A stretch of 64,000 nt of DNA from JAMXLO01 sp963799415 (GCA_963799415.1 CAWCXI010000022.1:1-64000), one strand, 5' to 3'. Positions 53,357 through 62,104 are shown, numbered from the stretch's first letter. Program-made: numbers and translations. Notes: generated by a model not told the origin, from the letters alone.

Positions 53357-53556
53357 TCCGTCCAGTCCTTGCGCATTTCCTCCAGATCGCCTTCCCAGCC
53401 GATGCCGGCCAGATCGGCGCCCGCCCGCTTCTGGCGATACAGCTTCACTACACGGCGCAACGCCTCCTCCACCGTCGCGCGCTTGGTGGACTGCCCTGTC
53501 GCCGCCATCGCCTCTTTCAACAACTCGTCGTCGATGTCGGTATTCGTACGCATCAT
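53353..53556 (-). CDS. vapB: VapB-family type II antitoxin
   Basis: 67-residue antitoxin. The DNA-binding ribbon-helix-helix/VapB part is TNTDIDDELLKEAMAATGQS, and the helix TKRATVEEALRRVVKLYRQK follows; the acidic C-terminal EGDLEEMRKDWTD would fill the toxin's active site. It starts at ATG 53556 (MMRTN). Stop overlaps vapC start. Usually autoregulates its operon. No clear palindrome is seen in 53557-53620. Confidence 0.85.
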   Translation of the reverse strand: MMRTNTDIDDELLKEAMAATGQSTKRATVEEALRRVVKLYRQKRAGADLAGIGWEGDLEEMRKDWTD

Positions 53557-53620
53557 GGCCTCATGCGTATACTCGGATCATACGATACACATTCATGGCT
53601 CCGCAACCGACGCGCCAGCC

Positions 53621-54149
53621 TCACTCCCGTCGTCGCGTGATGGACCACACCGTGATGTCCCACGCGTTGTGGATGCCAGCCACCAGCAACAATGTCAGAG
53701 ACACCGCGAGCACCGTCCATCCCTCGGCCCGCTGCATCCCAAGTAGGACACCCGCGGCGGCCTCGCCCAGATAGGTGACGACCGGCAGCAGCGCGTACCA
53801 GGTGCGATCCTCGAGATCGATTTTGGCCGCCAGTCCGTCGCGCGCCGCATCGCGCCAGACCAGACCGCAATAGCCAATGCCGACCAGCCGCGCAGAGCAT
53901 GACCAAAGCACCAAGCACGACCCAGTCGTCAATCGGCGCAAGGAGGATCAGCGATACCACCAGCACGCTGCTGAAATGCACCACGGTCGCGGACAGGAAG
54001 ATGCGCATCGGCGCGCGCCGGTCGGTGGAGAACACACCGGACGCAACCGAGGCGGCGACGAACAGCAGGGCGACCAGTGTGCCCGCCGCTGTGCCGAGCA
54101 AGGTGTAGAATTCATGCCAGCGTGTCAGCACGTCGCCCAGCACCTGCAT
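53621..54149 (-). pseudogene. hypothetical four-segment membrane protein, one +1 frameshift
   Basis: Repaired length about 175 residues. The first frame opens MQVLGDVLTRWHEFYTLLGT, then AAGTLVALLFVAASVASGVF and SSVLVVSLILLAPIDDWVVL. A single extra G near 53891 shifts it to VGIGYCGLVWRDAARDG, LPVVTYLGEAAAGVLLGMQR and WTVLAVSLTLLLVAGIHNAW. Four hydrophobic segments are clear and the N-terminal His-Glu is odd for the start. ATG 54149 lies 2 bases before the end of the regulator upstream. No family recognised. Confidence 0.6.
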
Positions 54150-54150
54150 A

Positions 54151-55548
54151 TCAGCGTTTCCACGTCTCGAACCGATACGGCGCCGCGCCGGCCAGTTGCG
54201 GATCCAGCGCCAGCCGATGCTCCAGCGGCGGGAACGCCCGGCTGCGGCAGTCCGGCCGGTCGCATAACCGACACGACAGGCCGATGCCGACCTTCGCACG
54301 CTCCAGGTCCAGCCCGTCGGCATACGCCACCGCATCGGCGTGCGCGATGCTACAGCCCATCGCCACAACATGCATCGGTCGCGGCTCGCCCCAGGTCCGC
54401 GCCGGACGCGTCACGGTGCGAGCGAAGCAGAGATAGGCCGCGCCGTCGGGCAGTTCCGCCACCTGTACCTGCATCACGCCGGGCTGCGAGAACGCCGTGT
54501 GCACAACCCATCTGGGGCACGATCCGCCATAGCGCGCGAACGGGAACCCCGCGGCAGAGAAGCGCTTCGATACGTTGCCCGCCGGATCGACGCGGACGAA
54601 GAAGAACGGCACCCCCCGCGCGCCCTGCCGCTGCAATGTGGAGAGGCGATGGCACGCCTGCTCGAACGACACGCCGAAGCGGGCGGCCAATGCCTCCAGG
54701 TCGTGGCGCAACGCGACCGCCGCATCGAGGAACGCCGTGTAGGGCATCAGCAGCGCGCCGGCGACATAGTTGAGCAGTCCCACCCGGATCAGCATGCCGG
54801 CCTCGGCCGACGAGGGCGCGGCATCGCCGAGGGCTGCTTCCACCGTCTCGCGCGCCTCCATCAGCGCAAGCTGAAACGCCATGTGGAAGCCGCGGCTTTC
54901 ACGCGGCAGCGTCTCGGACAGCACCAGCATGCGCGCAGCCTGGTCGTATCGGCGCAGGGCGCCGTCGAGGGGCTGCACGGTGACGGTCAGCCCATGCGTC
55001 CGCCGCAGGCGTTCGGCGATCGCGTGGTTCATCTCCGCCGGCGTGGCGCCCAACTCAGCGGCAATCGCCTCGGCTGCTGCTTCGAGTGGCGGGAAGTGAT
55101 TGCCGCGATCGTCAAACAGGTCGCGCGCCTCCTCGTTGGGCAGCAGCACGCGACGCCCGGAGGGCAGAGCGATACCGCCGGCATCCTCGCGCGCCACGCG
55201 CCAGGCCCGATACAGCGCCAGCACCGCCTGGGCCGCATTCGGTGCAATCGCGGCGAGCTCGGCCACCTCCGCCTCCGGCACCGCATCGGCCGACAGCAGC
55301 GGATCAGCGAACGCCTCGCGCAGCGCGACCTCAAGCTGGCGCTCCGAGCGACCAGACAGAGTGGCGAGGTCCACGCCCAGCGTCTCGCCCAGCTTGATCA
55401 GCAGCGAGGCGGTCACCGTGCGCTGGTCGTGCTCGATCAGGTTCAGATAACTGGCCGAGATCCCCAGCCGAACCGCCAGCGCCTGCTGGGTCAGGCGACT
55501 TTCCGAGCGTAGCCGGCGGATCGTTCGCCCGATCAGCGCGCGGGCCAT
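54151..55548 (-). CDS. RamB/ScfR-like XRE regulator of the glyoxylate/short-chain acyl type
   Basis: 465-residue regulator. The N-terminal HTH_3 is RLTQQALAVRLGISASYLNL near residue 20. The middle is an IrrE/ImmA-like fold (LGATPAEMNHAIAERLRRTH to FHMAFQLALMEARETVEAAL; the HExxH is not conserved), and the C-terminal DUF2083 domain has a Cys-rich end (GCSIAHADAVAYADGLDLER, IGLSCRLCDRPDCRSRAFPP). This is the architecture of RamB and ScfR/PrpC2-type regulators of isocitrate lyase and propionate genes. Its position divergent from isocitrate lyase, 137 bases apart, fits direct control of the glyoxylate shunt. It may sense an acyl-CoA. Confidence 0.9.
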   Translation of the reverse strand: MARALIGRTIRRLRSESRLTQQALAVRLGISASYLNLIEHDQRTVTASLLIKLGETLGVDLATLSGRSERQLEVALREAFADPLLSADAVPEAEVAELAAIAPNAAQAVLALYRAWRVAREDAGGIALPSGRRVLLPNEEARDLFDDRGNHFPPLEAAAEAIAAELGATPAEMNHAIAERLRRTHGLTVTVQPLDGALRRYDQAARMLVLSETLPRESRGFHMAFQLALMEARETVEAALGDAAPSSAEAGMLIRVGLLNYVAGALLMPYTAFLDAAVALRHDLEALAARFGVSFEQACHRLSTLQRQGARGVPFFFVRVDPAGNVSKRFSAAGFPFARYGGSCPRWVVHTAFSQPGVMQVQVAELPDGAAYLCFARTVTRPARTWGEPRPMHVVAMGCSIAHADAVAYADGLDLERAKVGIGLSCRLCDRPDCRSRAFPPLEHRLALDPQLAGAAPYRFETWKR

Positions 55549-55550
55549 GA

Positions 55551-55566
55551 TTTACACCTCTTTACA
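55551..55566. promoter_or_regulatory. TTTACA direct repeat between the regulator and isocitrate lyase
   Basis: TTTACA occurs at 55551-55556 and 55561-55566, exactly one helical turn (10 bases) apart, 3 bases from the regulator start. This is where an autoregulating XRE protein could bind. It is a candidate only; no classic RamB motif is seen in 55549-55685. Confidence 0.3.
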
Positions 55567-55685
55567 GATTGCCGTCCTCATCAGTGAAGGCGACGACAGG
55601 ATTACGCGGCATCTTGGCAGATTTGGCGTGCACTTCGCACCTGCAATGTCAATTCTTCACGCACTCGAAATTCCAGGAGGCACCG

Positions 55686-57023
55686 ATGCATCTCATCCCC
55701 GACCCCGAACGCTTCGATGGCATCCAGCGCGATTACACGCATCAGGATGTGCTTCGCCTGTCCGGACGTTTCCGCGTCCGCCACACGCTGGCGGAGATGG
55801 GCGCGACGCGGCTCTGGCAGCTGCTGAAGACCGAGCCATTCGTGCCAACGCTGGGCGCGCTCACCGGCAACCAGGCGGTGCAGCAGGTCAAGGCCGGACT
55901 GCAGGCGATCTATCTGTCCGGCTGGCAGGTCGCGGCTGACGCCAACACGGCGGGCCAGATGTATCCGGACCAGTCGCTGTATCCGGTCGATTCCGTGCCG
56001 AATGTGGTGCGGCGGATCAACAACGCGCTGCGCCGCGCCGACCAGATCGCGCACGTCGGAGGGCGACCACGGCACCTACTGGATGGCGCCGATCGTGGCC
56101 GACGCCGAGGCCGGGTTCGGCGGCGCGCTGAACGCGTTCGAGTTGATGAAGGCGATGATCGAGGCCGGCGCCGCCGGCGTGCATTTCGAGGACCAGCTCG
56201 CGTCCGAGAAGAAGTGCGGCCACCTCGGCGGCAAGGTGCTGGTGCCGATCGCGCAGCACATCCGCACGCTGAACGCCGCGCGGCTGGCCGCCGATGTCGA
56301 GGGCGTGCCGACCGTGCTGCTGTGCCGCACCGATGCGCATTCGGCGCAGTTGCTGACCACCGATGTCGATGAGCGCGACCGTCCGTTCATCTCCGGCGAG
56401 CGCACCGCCGAGGGCTTCTACCGCATCAGGCCGGGCCTCGGCGTGGAGTATGCGATCGCCCGCAGCCTGGCGTTCGCGCCGTATGCCGATCTGCTGTGGT
56501 GGGAGACCAGCGAGCCGGACCTGGAGGAGGCGGAGCAGTTCGCCGACGCGATCCACCGGCGGTTCCCCGGCAAGATGCTGGCCTACAACTGCTCGCCCGA
56601 GCTTCAACTGGCGGAAGAAGCTGTCGCCGGAGCACATCGCCGGCTTCCAGCGCGACATCGGGGCGATGGGCTACAAGTTCCAGTTCGTCACGCTGGCCGG
56701 CTTCCACAGCCTGAACCTGTCGATGTTCGATCTGGCGCGTGGCTATCGAGGAGCGCGGCATGGCGGCTTATTCGGAACTGCAGCAGGCCGAGTTCGCCGC
56801 GGAGGCCGCCGGCTACACTGCCACGCGCCATCAGCGGGAGGTCGGTGTCGGCTACTTCGATGCGGTGGCGATCGCGGTCTCGGGTGGCCGCTCGTCCACG
56901 ACGGCATTCTCTGGCAGCACCGAGGCAGCGCAGTTCCACGACGCACCGGCGACACCCGATGTGCATCAGGACGACGATGAAGGGCTGGTGCACAACCACG
57001 AGTGGGCGGTCGCGGCGAAATAG
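55686..57023 (+). pseudogene. aceA: isocitrate lyase, three +1 frameshifts
   Basis: Cleaves isocitrate to glyoxylate and succinate. The pieces in order are MHLIPDPERFDGIQRDYTHQ to ADQIAHV; EGDHGTYWMAPIVADAEAGF to AYNCSP with the active-site signature KKCGHLGGKVL near residue 175; SFNWRKKLSPEHIAGFQRDI to FDLARGY; and EERGMAAYSELQQAEFAAEA to the TAG at 57023. One extra G near 56058, one extra C near 56612 and one extra C near 56745 explain all breaks, and the three together restore the original frame. About 444 residues when repaired. ATG 55686 follows AGGAGG. With no substitution at any catalytic residue, sequence errors are likely. Confidence 0.85.
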
Positions 57024-57067
57024 GGCAGCCCCAAAGCCCGGGTGCGTGATCGCGCCCCGGTATCCCG

Positions 57068-57100
57068 GCTATAGAGGGGGCGCGACGTCCCCTCTATAGC
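57068..57100. promoter_or_regulatory. 12-base perfect inverted repeat before the debranching gene
   Basis: GCTATAGAGGGG at 57068-57079 and its exact reverse complement CCCCTCTATAGC at 57089-57100 enclose 9 bases. It ends 1 base before GAGGAG, the ribosome site of the gene at 57119. A U tract is lacking, so it is more likely an operator or leader hairpin than a terminator for aceA. Confidence 0.55.
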
Positions 57101-57118
57101 TGAGGAGCCACCTAAACG

Positions 57119-59254
57119 ATGCCGTTCAAGGTCGAAGTCGGTCCCCCGCAGATCGCAATCCATCACGCGCAGACCGTTTTGATCACCGACCCCGACGGTC
57201 AGGTGAGGTCGTCCGATAAGGGCCTCTATTTCCTCGACACCCGTCTGATCTCCGGCTGGATGATTTACATCAACGGCGAGCCATGGGACCTGCTGAACGG
57301 CGGGGCCATTATCTCAGACACCGCGAGCATCCACCTCACCAATCGCGGGTTCCTCAGCGAGGATGGCGCTGTGCCGGAGCGCAGCCTGGGCTTCGTGATC
57401 GGCCGCAGGCTCGGTGGCGGTTTGCACGAGGACCTCGACATCACCAATCACGGCCGCCGGCCGGTCAGCTTCAATCTCGAAATCGACGTCCTCTCTGACT
57501 TCGCCGACGTGTTCGAAGTGAAGCAGAACCGCATCGTGCGGCGCGGTCGCATCACCACCGAGTGGTCGGACGTCAACCAGCGGCTACGCACCACCTATCG
57601 CAACCAGGATTTCATCCGTGCGGTGCAGATCGGCGCCCGACTGGGGGACCAGCCGGCCGCATACGCCAATGGCCGGCTCAGCTTCGAGGTGCGGATCGCC
57701 CCGACGGAGACCTGGCATTGCTGCCTGCTCTACGACCTGATCGACGGCAATCGGCATTTCCACGCGCCGCACGATTGCGCGCATGAAGGCAAGGGCCATA
57801 CCGATTGGCAAGAGACGGTGCTGAAAATCCGCACCAGCAATGAGGAGGTCTACCGCAACTATCGCCAGGCGATCGAGGACATGGCGGCGTTGCGTCTGCC
57901 GATCGCCGGCACCGACCAGATGGTGTTCGTGCCGGCCGCGGGCCTGCCGTGGTTCATGGCGCCGTTCGGGCGCGACAGCCTGATCGTCTCGTTGCAGAAC
58001 ATCATGATCTATCCCGAGTTCGCCCGAGGTGCGCTCGACGTACTTGGCCGTTGGCAGGCGAAGGAACGCGACGACTACCGCGACGCCGAGCCGGGAAAGA
58101 TCATGCACGAGCTGCGCTACGGCGAACTGGCACATTTCAAATTGATCCCGCACACGCCGTACTACGGCACGGCTGATGCGACACCGCTGTACCTGATCAC
58201 ACTGCACGCCGCATGGCGGGCCACCGGTGATCGTGCGTTGCTGGAGGAGCATCTTGCGACGGCGGAAGGCTGTCTCGACTGGATCGACAACTGGGGCGAT
58301 CGCGACGGCGACGGGTTCCAGGAGTACCAGACGCGCTCACCGGTCGGCTACGAGAACATGGCGTGGAAGGACGCCGGCAATTCTATGGTCTATCCCGACG
58401 GCACGCCGGTGAAAGGCCCCAAGGCGGTGTGCGAGTTGCAAGGATATGTTTATGACGCATGGCTGTGCATGGCCGAGGTCTACGATGAACTCGGCCGCAC
58501 CGAGCGCGCCACGGCACTGCGCGACAAGGCGGCCACGTTGTTCAAGCAATTCAATGACGCGTTCTGGGACGAGGACAGTGGCTTCTACGCCTTCATGCTG
58601 GATGGCGAAAAGCGCAAGGTCCTGAGTATCGCTTCCAACCCTGGCCATTTGCTGTGGTCAGGCATCGTGCCGCGTGACCGCGCCGCGCGTGTGGTCGCTC
58701 GGCTGATGCGGCCCGACATGAATTCAGGCTGGGGCATCCGCACGCTGTCGGCGGACCACCCCGCGTTCAATCCCTACTCCTATCAGAACGGCTCGGTCTG
58801 GCCGCACGACAACAGCGTCATCGCACTCGGCTTGAAGCGCTACGGCTTCACGCGCGAGGTTGGCCAGGTCGCGCGCGACATTTCTCGTGCCGCCGGTCAC
58901 TTCCTGCTCAATCAATTGCCGGAACTCTATTCGGGCGTGCAGCGCGGCGATACCGACTTTCCAGTGCAGTACCTCGGTGCCAACGTCCCACAGGCCTGGG
59001 CCGCGGGGTCTGTGTTCGCGCTGTTGCAGGCAATTCTCGGTATCGCTCTCGACGCCCCGCGCGGCCGCATATTCGTCGATCCCGAGCTGCCGACCTGGTT
59101 ACCCGACATCACCCTGTTTGACCTCAGGCTCGGGCGACGCAGCATCGACATCCGCTTCTGGCGCGATGGCGACGCGACACGCTTCGAGGTGTTGCGGGGA
59201 CCCGCGCATATCGTGGGGCGGCAGCGCTTTCATCCGATCTCTGCGCTGGCCTGA
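57119..59254 (+). CDS. glycogen debranching-type amylo-alpha-1,6-glucosidase
   Basis: 711-residue protein in the GDE family. The N-terminal bis-beta domain (Pfam GDE_N_bis) is residues about 15-210, opening with FKVEVGPPQIAIHHAQTVLI and SSDKGLYFLDTRLISGWMIY. The alpha/alpha-barrel glucosidase follows: AGLPWFMAPFGRDSLIVSLQ near residue 275 with the Arg-Asp catalytic pair region, HELRYGELAHFKLIPHTPYY, GDRDGDGFQEYQTRSP, and NGSVWPHDNSVIALGLKRYG toward the C terminus. Members hydrolyse alpha-1,6 or trehalose-like bonds; the exact substrate is not fixed. ATG 57119 after GAGGAG. A perfect inverted repeat lies upstream. Confidence 0.9.
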   Translation: MPFKVEVGPPQIAIHHAQTVLITDPDGQVRSSDKGLYFLDTRLISGWMIYINGEPWDLLNGGAIISDTASIHLTNRGFLSEDGAVPERSLGFVIGRRLGGGLHEDLDITNHGRRPVSFNLEIDVLSDFADVFEVKQNRIVRRGRITTEWSDVNQRLRTTYRNQDFIRAVQIGARLGDQPAAYANGRLSFEVRIAPTETWHCCLLYDLIDGNRHFHAPHDCAHEGKGHTDWQETVLKIRTSNEEVYRNYRQAIEDMAALRLPIAGTDQMVFVPAAGLPWFMAPFGRDSLIVSLQNIMIYPEFARGALDVLGRWQAKERDDYRDAEPGKIMHELRYGELAHFKLIPHTPYYGTADATPLYLITLHAAWRATGDRALLEEHLATAEGCLDWIDNWGDRDGDGFQEYQTRSPVGYENMAWKDAGNSMVYPDGTPVKGPKAVCELQGYVYDAWLCMAEVYDELGRTERATALRDKAATLFKQFNDAFWDEDSGFYAFMLDGEKRKVLSIASNPGHLLWSGIVPRDRAARVVARLMRPDMNSGWGIRTLSADHPAFNPYSYQNGSVWPHDNSVIALGLKRYGFTREVGQVARDISRAAGHFLLNQLPELYSGVQRGDTDFPVQYLGANVPQAWAAGSVFALLQAILGIALDAPRGRIFVDPELPTWLPDITLFDLRLGRRSIDIRFWRDGDATRFEVLRGPAHIVGRQRFHPISALA

Positions 59255-59378
59255 GCGAACACGAGATCACCGGCAAGTCCGCGTCAAAACGGTATCAACT
59301 CGAAACGGTGATGTAGTTCACTGTTTTCAGCCCAGTGTCCATCTACTTTGTATCTAGATCGATAGGACAAGGAGCAGG

Positions 59379-60638
59379 ATGATGGCGCTGCACGATCTCT
59401 ACGCGGCGGTCTGGGACAAATCGTCCGGACCGGCGTGGCAGGCTCGACACCGCATGAGTGCCAGCGAGTATCAGAGCACATTCGACACCCTGCTACAGCA
59501 AGGTTACCGCCTCCGCATGGTCAGCGGCTATGCGCCCGACGGGCAGGATCTGTATGCAGCGCTGTGGGAGCATGCCAGCGGTCCCGCCTGGCAGGCGCAT
59601 CATCGGATGAATGCGGCCGACTACCAGCACACGTTCGACCAGATGGTCGCGCAGGGCTATCGCCTGATCACCGTCAGCGGCTATTCGGTGGGCGGCCAGG
59701 ACATGTATGCGGCGCTGTGGGAGAAGGACTCGTCTGTCGCCTGGCAGGCACGCCACCGGCTCACCGCCGCTCAGTACCAGACAACGTTCGACCAGCTTGT
59801 CGCACAGGGCTATCGGCTTACCTGGGTGGATTGCTACACGGTGGCGGGCGAAGATCGCTACGCCGCGATCTGGCAGAAGAGTGCAGGGGCGGCTTGGCAG
59901 GCGCGGCACCGCATGACGCCGGCGCAGTATCAGGCGACGTTCGATCAGATGCTCCACCAGGGCTATCGCCCGGTCTGTGTCAGCGCCTGCAATACCGGTG
60001 GCCAGGACCTCTACGCCGCATTGTGGGAGAAGGTGTCGGGTCCCGCCTGGGTCGCGCACCACGCAATGAGCTCCGGCGGCTATCAGTTCACCTTCGACCA
60101 GTTGCTGGCGCAGGGCTATCGGCTGCGCTTCGTGATGGGCTATCCGGGCGAGGACCCGGCCCTTGCGGTACTCAACTTCACCATGCAGCACCAATTGCAG
60201 TCGGAATGGTGCTGGGCTGCGACATCGGTCAGCGTCGCGCATTTTTACGACACACACAGTTCCTGGACGCAGTGCCAGATGGTGAATGCGCAGACCGGTC
60301 ACACGACATGCTGCCAGGATGGCAGTTCGTCGGACTGCAACCAGCCAGGCTATCTCGATGATGCGCTGACGCGCTGCGGACATCTGAGCAGCGATACCGG
60401 GGGCACCACCTCGATCAACGACGTGCTGAATGATCTCGCAGCGGGCAATCCGGTATGCATCCGTATCGGCTGGTCAGGTGGCGGCGGACATTTCATCGCC
60501 GCGACCGGGGCAGAGGATCCCGATATCATGATCGTCGATGATCCGATCTACGGCCATTCGGTACTGAGCTACAACACGCTGGCCAACGACTATCAGGGCA
60601 GCGGTTCGTGGACCAACTGGTACTATACCAAGCCCTGA
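59379..60638 (+). CDS. BTRD1-like five-repeat protein with C-terminal C70-like cysteine protease
   Basis: 419 residues, no signal peptide or membrane segment. Residues 6-260 are five copies of a 51-residue repeat, each with YAA-hydrophobic-W, then AW-[QV]-A-[RH]-H, then YQ-x-TF-D and QGYR (for example YAALWEHASGPAWQAHHRMN, then FDQMVAQGYRLITVSGYSVG). I recognise this as Bacterial Tandem Repeat Domain 1. Residues 261-419 are a papain-like protease: MQHQLQSEWCWAATSVSVAH with Cys278 and the oxyanion Gln, GGGGHFIAATGAED with His371, and IMIVDDPIYG with Asp387 or Asp388. It is like AvrRpt2/C70 peptidases. Seven other Cys, several in a CC/CN cluster, may be structural. RBS AGGAG at 59369. The partner gene starts 16 bases later. 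Confidence 0.85.
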   Translation: MMALHDLYAAVWDKSSGPAWQARHRMSASEYQSTFDTLLQQGYRLRMVSGYAPDGQDLYAALWEHASGPAWQAHHRMNAADYQHTFDQMVAQGYRLITVSGYSVGGQDMYAALWEKDSSVAWQARHRLTAAQYQTTFDQLVAQGYRLTWVDCYTVAGEDRYAAIWQKSAGAAWQARHRMTPAQYQATFDQMLHQGYRPVCVSACNTGGQDLYAALWEKVSGPAWVAHHAMSSGGYQFTFDQLLAQGYRLRFVMGYPGEDPALAVLNFTMQHQLQSEWCWAATSVSVAHFYDTHSSWTQCQMVNAQTGHTTCCQDGSSSDCNQPGYLDDALTRCGHLSSDTGGTTSINDVLNDLAAGNPVCIRIGWSGGGGHFIAATGAEDPDIMIVDDPIYGHSVLSYNTLANDYQGSGSWTNWYYTKP

Positions 60639-60654
60639 ACGGCAGGAGACGACG

Positions 60655-61275
60655 ATGCCCCTTACACTGCAGACCCCACCGCAGGAATCCATTGCTGCCC
60701 TGGCGGCCGCTCTGCCACGCCTCGCCGCCAGTCCGGCGATCGCTGCACGAATGCAGCTGACCAGCAGTGGCGTCAACCGGTTCGTCGCCCAACGCGCGGC
60801 GAACCCCAATGCGGCGCCTAGCGTATCCGCACCGTTATTCGTCCTGGGCCTGGCCGACGTGGCCGGCGGTGGTACGCTGGCCACAGCGCGCCAAATCGGC
60901 TGGCGGCATCTGTTGGAAGCGGGCACCGGCGCGGTGCTGGCGGAGACGGCGCTGCACGGAGCAACGCACGTGTTCGCGGCGGTGAATGAAAGCCCGTTCG
61001 CGCAGGACATGCAGGCGCGACTGGCAGCGCTCCATCAGGACCAGACAGTGGCCGCTGGTTCATATCAGGCGGCGCTGCTGCAGGTGCCGGCGATGGGTGT
61101 GATGGCACTCTGGTTGCGCGGCTCTGCGGGCAGTTCGGACATCCTCGTGCCGCTGGTACCGTCGCCTTCGCCTCTCGTGGCGGGGCGGCATTACGGTACG
61201 GCCGACTTCCTCGCTGCATTGCGTCCAGCGGCGCAGGCCAAGCTACACGCTGATGCGCCAGGAAAGGGGGCGTAG
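60655..61275 (+). CDS. hypothetical partner of the BTRD1-protease gene
   Basis: 206-residue protein with no family that I recognise. It begins MPLTLQTPPQESIAALAAAL, has a hydrophobic but not membrane-like stretch PLFVLGLADVAGGGTLATAR, and a Pro/Ala-rich C terminus. No Cys and no HTH. ATG 60655 follows AGGAG, 16 bases after the protease stop, so it is on the same transcript. It could be an inhibitor, substrate or targeting partner of the protease, by analogy with protease-inhibitor pairs; this is only inference. Confidence 0.65.
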   Translation: MPLTLQTPPQESIAALAAALPRLAASPAIAARMQLTSSGVNRFVAQRAANPNAAPSVSAPLFVLGLADVAGGGTLATARQIGWRHLLEAGTGAVLAETALHGATHVFAAVNESPFAQDMQARLAALHQDQTVAAGSYQAALLQVPAMGVMALWLRGSAGSSDILVPLVPSPSPLVAGRHYGTADFLAALRPAAQAKLHADAPGKGA

Positions 61276-61312
61276 AGCGTCACTCGCATTGGGGCGCGAG
61301 TCACTCCGACCT

Positions 61313-61406
61313 TGTCATTGCGGGGAGCAAAGCGACGAAGTAATCTCGTTCGTAAGTGCGTACTCACGACCGGGATTGCTTCGTCGCTTTGCTCCTCGCG
61401 ATGACA
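61313..61406. repeat. REP-like palindromic repeat, copy B
   Basis: GTCATTGCGGGGAGCAAAGC and its mirror CTTCGTCGCTTTGCTCCTCG (then CGATGAC) at the two ends make a long imperfect inverted repeat. It overlaps the C-terminal codons of the phosphoesterase that ends at 61364, providing its last 13 or so residues (VIARSKATKQSRS). Confidence 0.8.
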
Positions 61407-62104
61407 GTAGAAAGCTCCCACGTCTCCGCCACCGCCAGCCCACGGACATCGATCCCGTTGGCAAGCTTCGCTGCGTACAACTCATGATGATGGCCATGCA
61501 CGATCAATTGTGCGCCGGCGGATGCGGCCATCCGGTCGATCACGGCGAAGCCATGACGGTGGCATGACGGCGCCTCGTGGGTCACCAGCACGTCGAAGCG
61601 CTGCTGTGCCAGTTGCGCGAAATCCTCTGGGAAAATCGAATCGCGATGCCACAGCGGCAGTCCGCCGCGCCAGTATTCCTTTGGCCTCAGGCTGTCGAGA
61701 AACGCGCGCCGCGTATTGAAGCTGGGCGGATCGATCCGGTCGTTCGGCTCGTCCGCGCGCGGATACCAGATGCGCGGCTTGAACACACCGGCCAGGCCCG
61801 CGATGCGCAAGCCGGCAACCTCGATCACCCTGCCGCCAATATCGCCTTCGGGAAAATCGGTCGCCAGGTTGTCGAATGCGGTTTCGGTCTCGGCGTCCTT
61901 GTTGCCAAGGATCCAGTACACAACCCAACCTTGCCCGAACAGCGATGCCAACGTCTCGCGCAGCGGCGTGCGCAGTTCGCAATCGCCGAGCAGGATCAAT
62001 GTGCCCGGCTTCTCGGCGGTGCATGCGCGCAGGATCGGCAGGAAATTGCCGTGCGGATCGCCAGCGATGACAATGCGATCGGACACGCGAGGCACCTCGA
62101 TCAA
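61364..62104 (-). CDS. calcineurin-like metallophosphoesterase
   Basis: 246-residue dimetal phosphoesterase. The motifs are in order: RIVIAGDPHGNFLPIL (DxH), LILLGDCELRTPLR (GDxx), YWILGNKDAETETAF (GNxD in place of GNHE), VLVTHEAP, and LIVHGHHHELYAA (GHxH). The TTG at 62104 is the preferred start because TTGA overlaps the antiporter stop, and gives MIEVPRVSDRIV; two GTG codons 9 and 18 bases inside are alternatives. The C-terminal VIARSKATKQSRS is translation of a REP-like element, so the original end was probably close to AVAETWELS. Substrate unknown: Ap4A, cyclic nucleotide or phosphoprotein are options. Confidence 0.82.
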   Translation of the reverse strand: MIEVPRVSDRIVIAGDPHGNFLPILRACTAEKPGTLILLGDCELRTPLRETLASLFGQGWVVYWILGNKDAETETAFDNLATDFPEGDIGGRVIEVAGLRIAGLAGVFKPRIWYPRADEPNDRIDPPSFNTRRAFLDSLRPKEYWRGGLPLWHRDSIFPEDFAQLAQQRFDVLVTHEAPSCHRHGFAVIDRMAASAGAQLIVHGHHHELYAAKLANGIDVRGLAVAETWELSTVIARSKATKQSRS

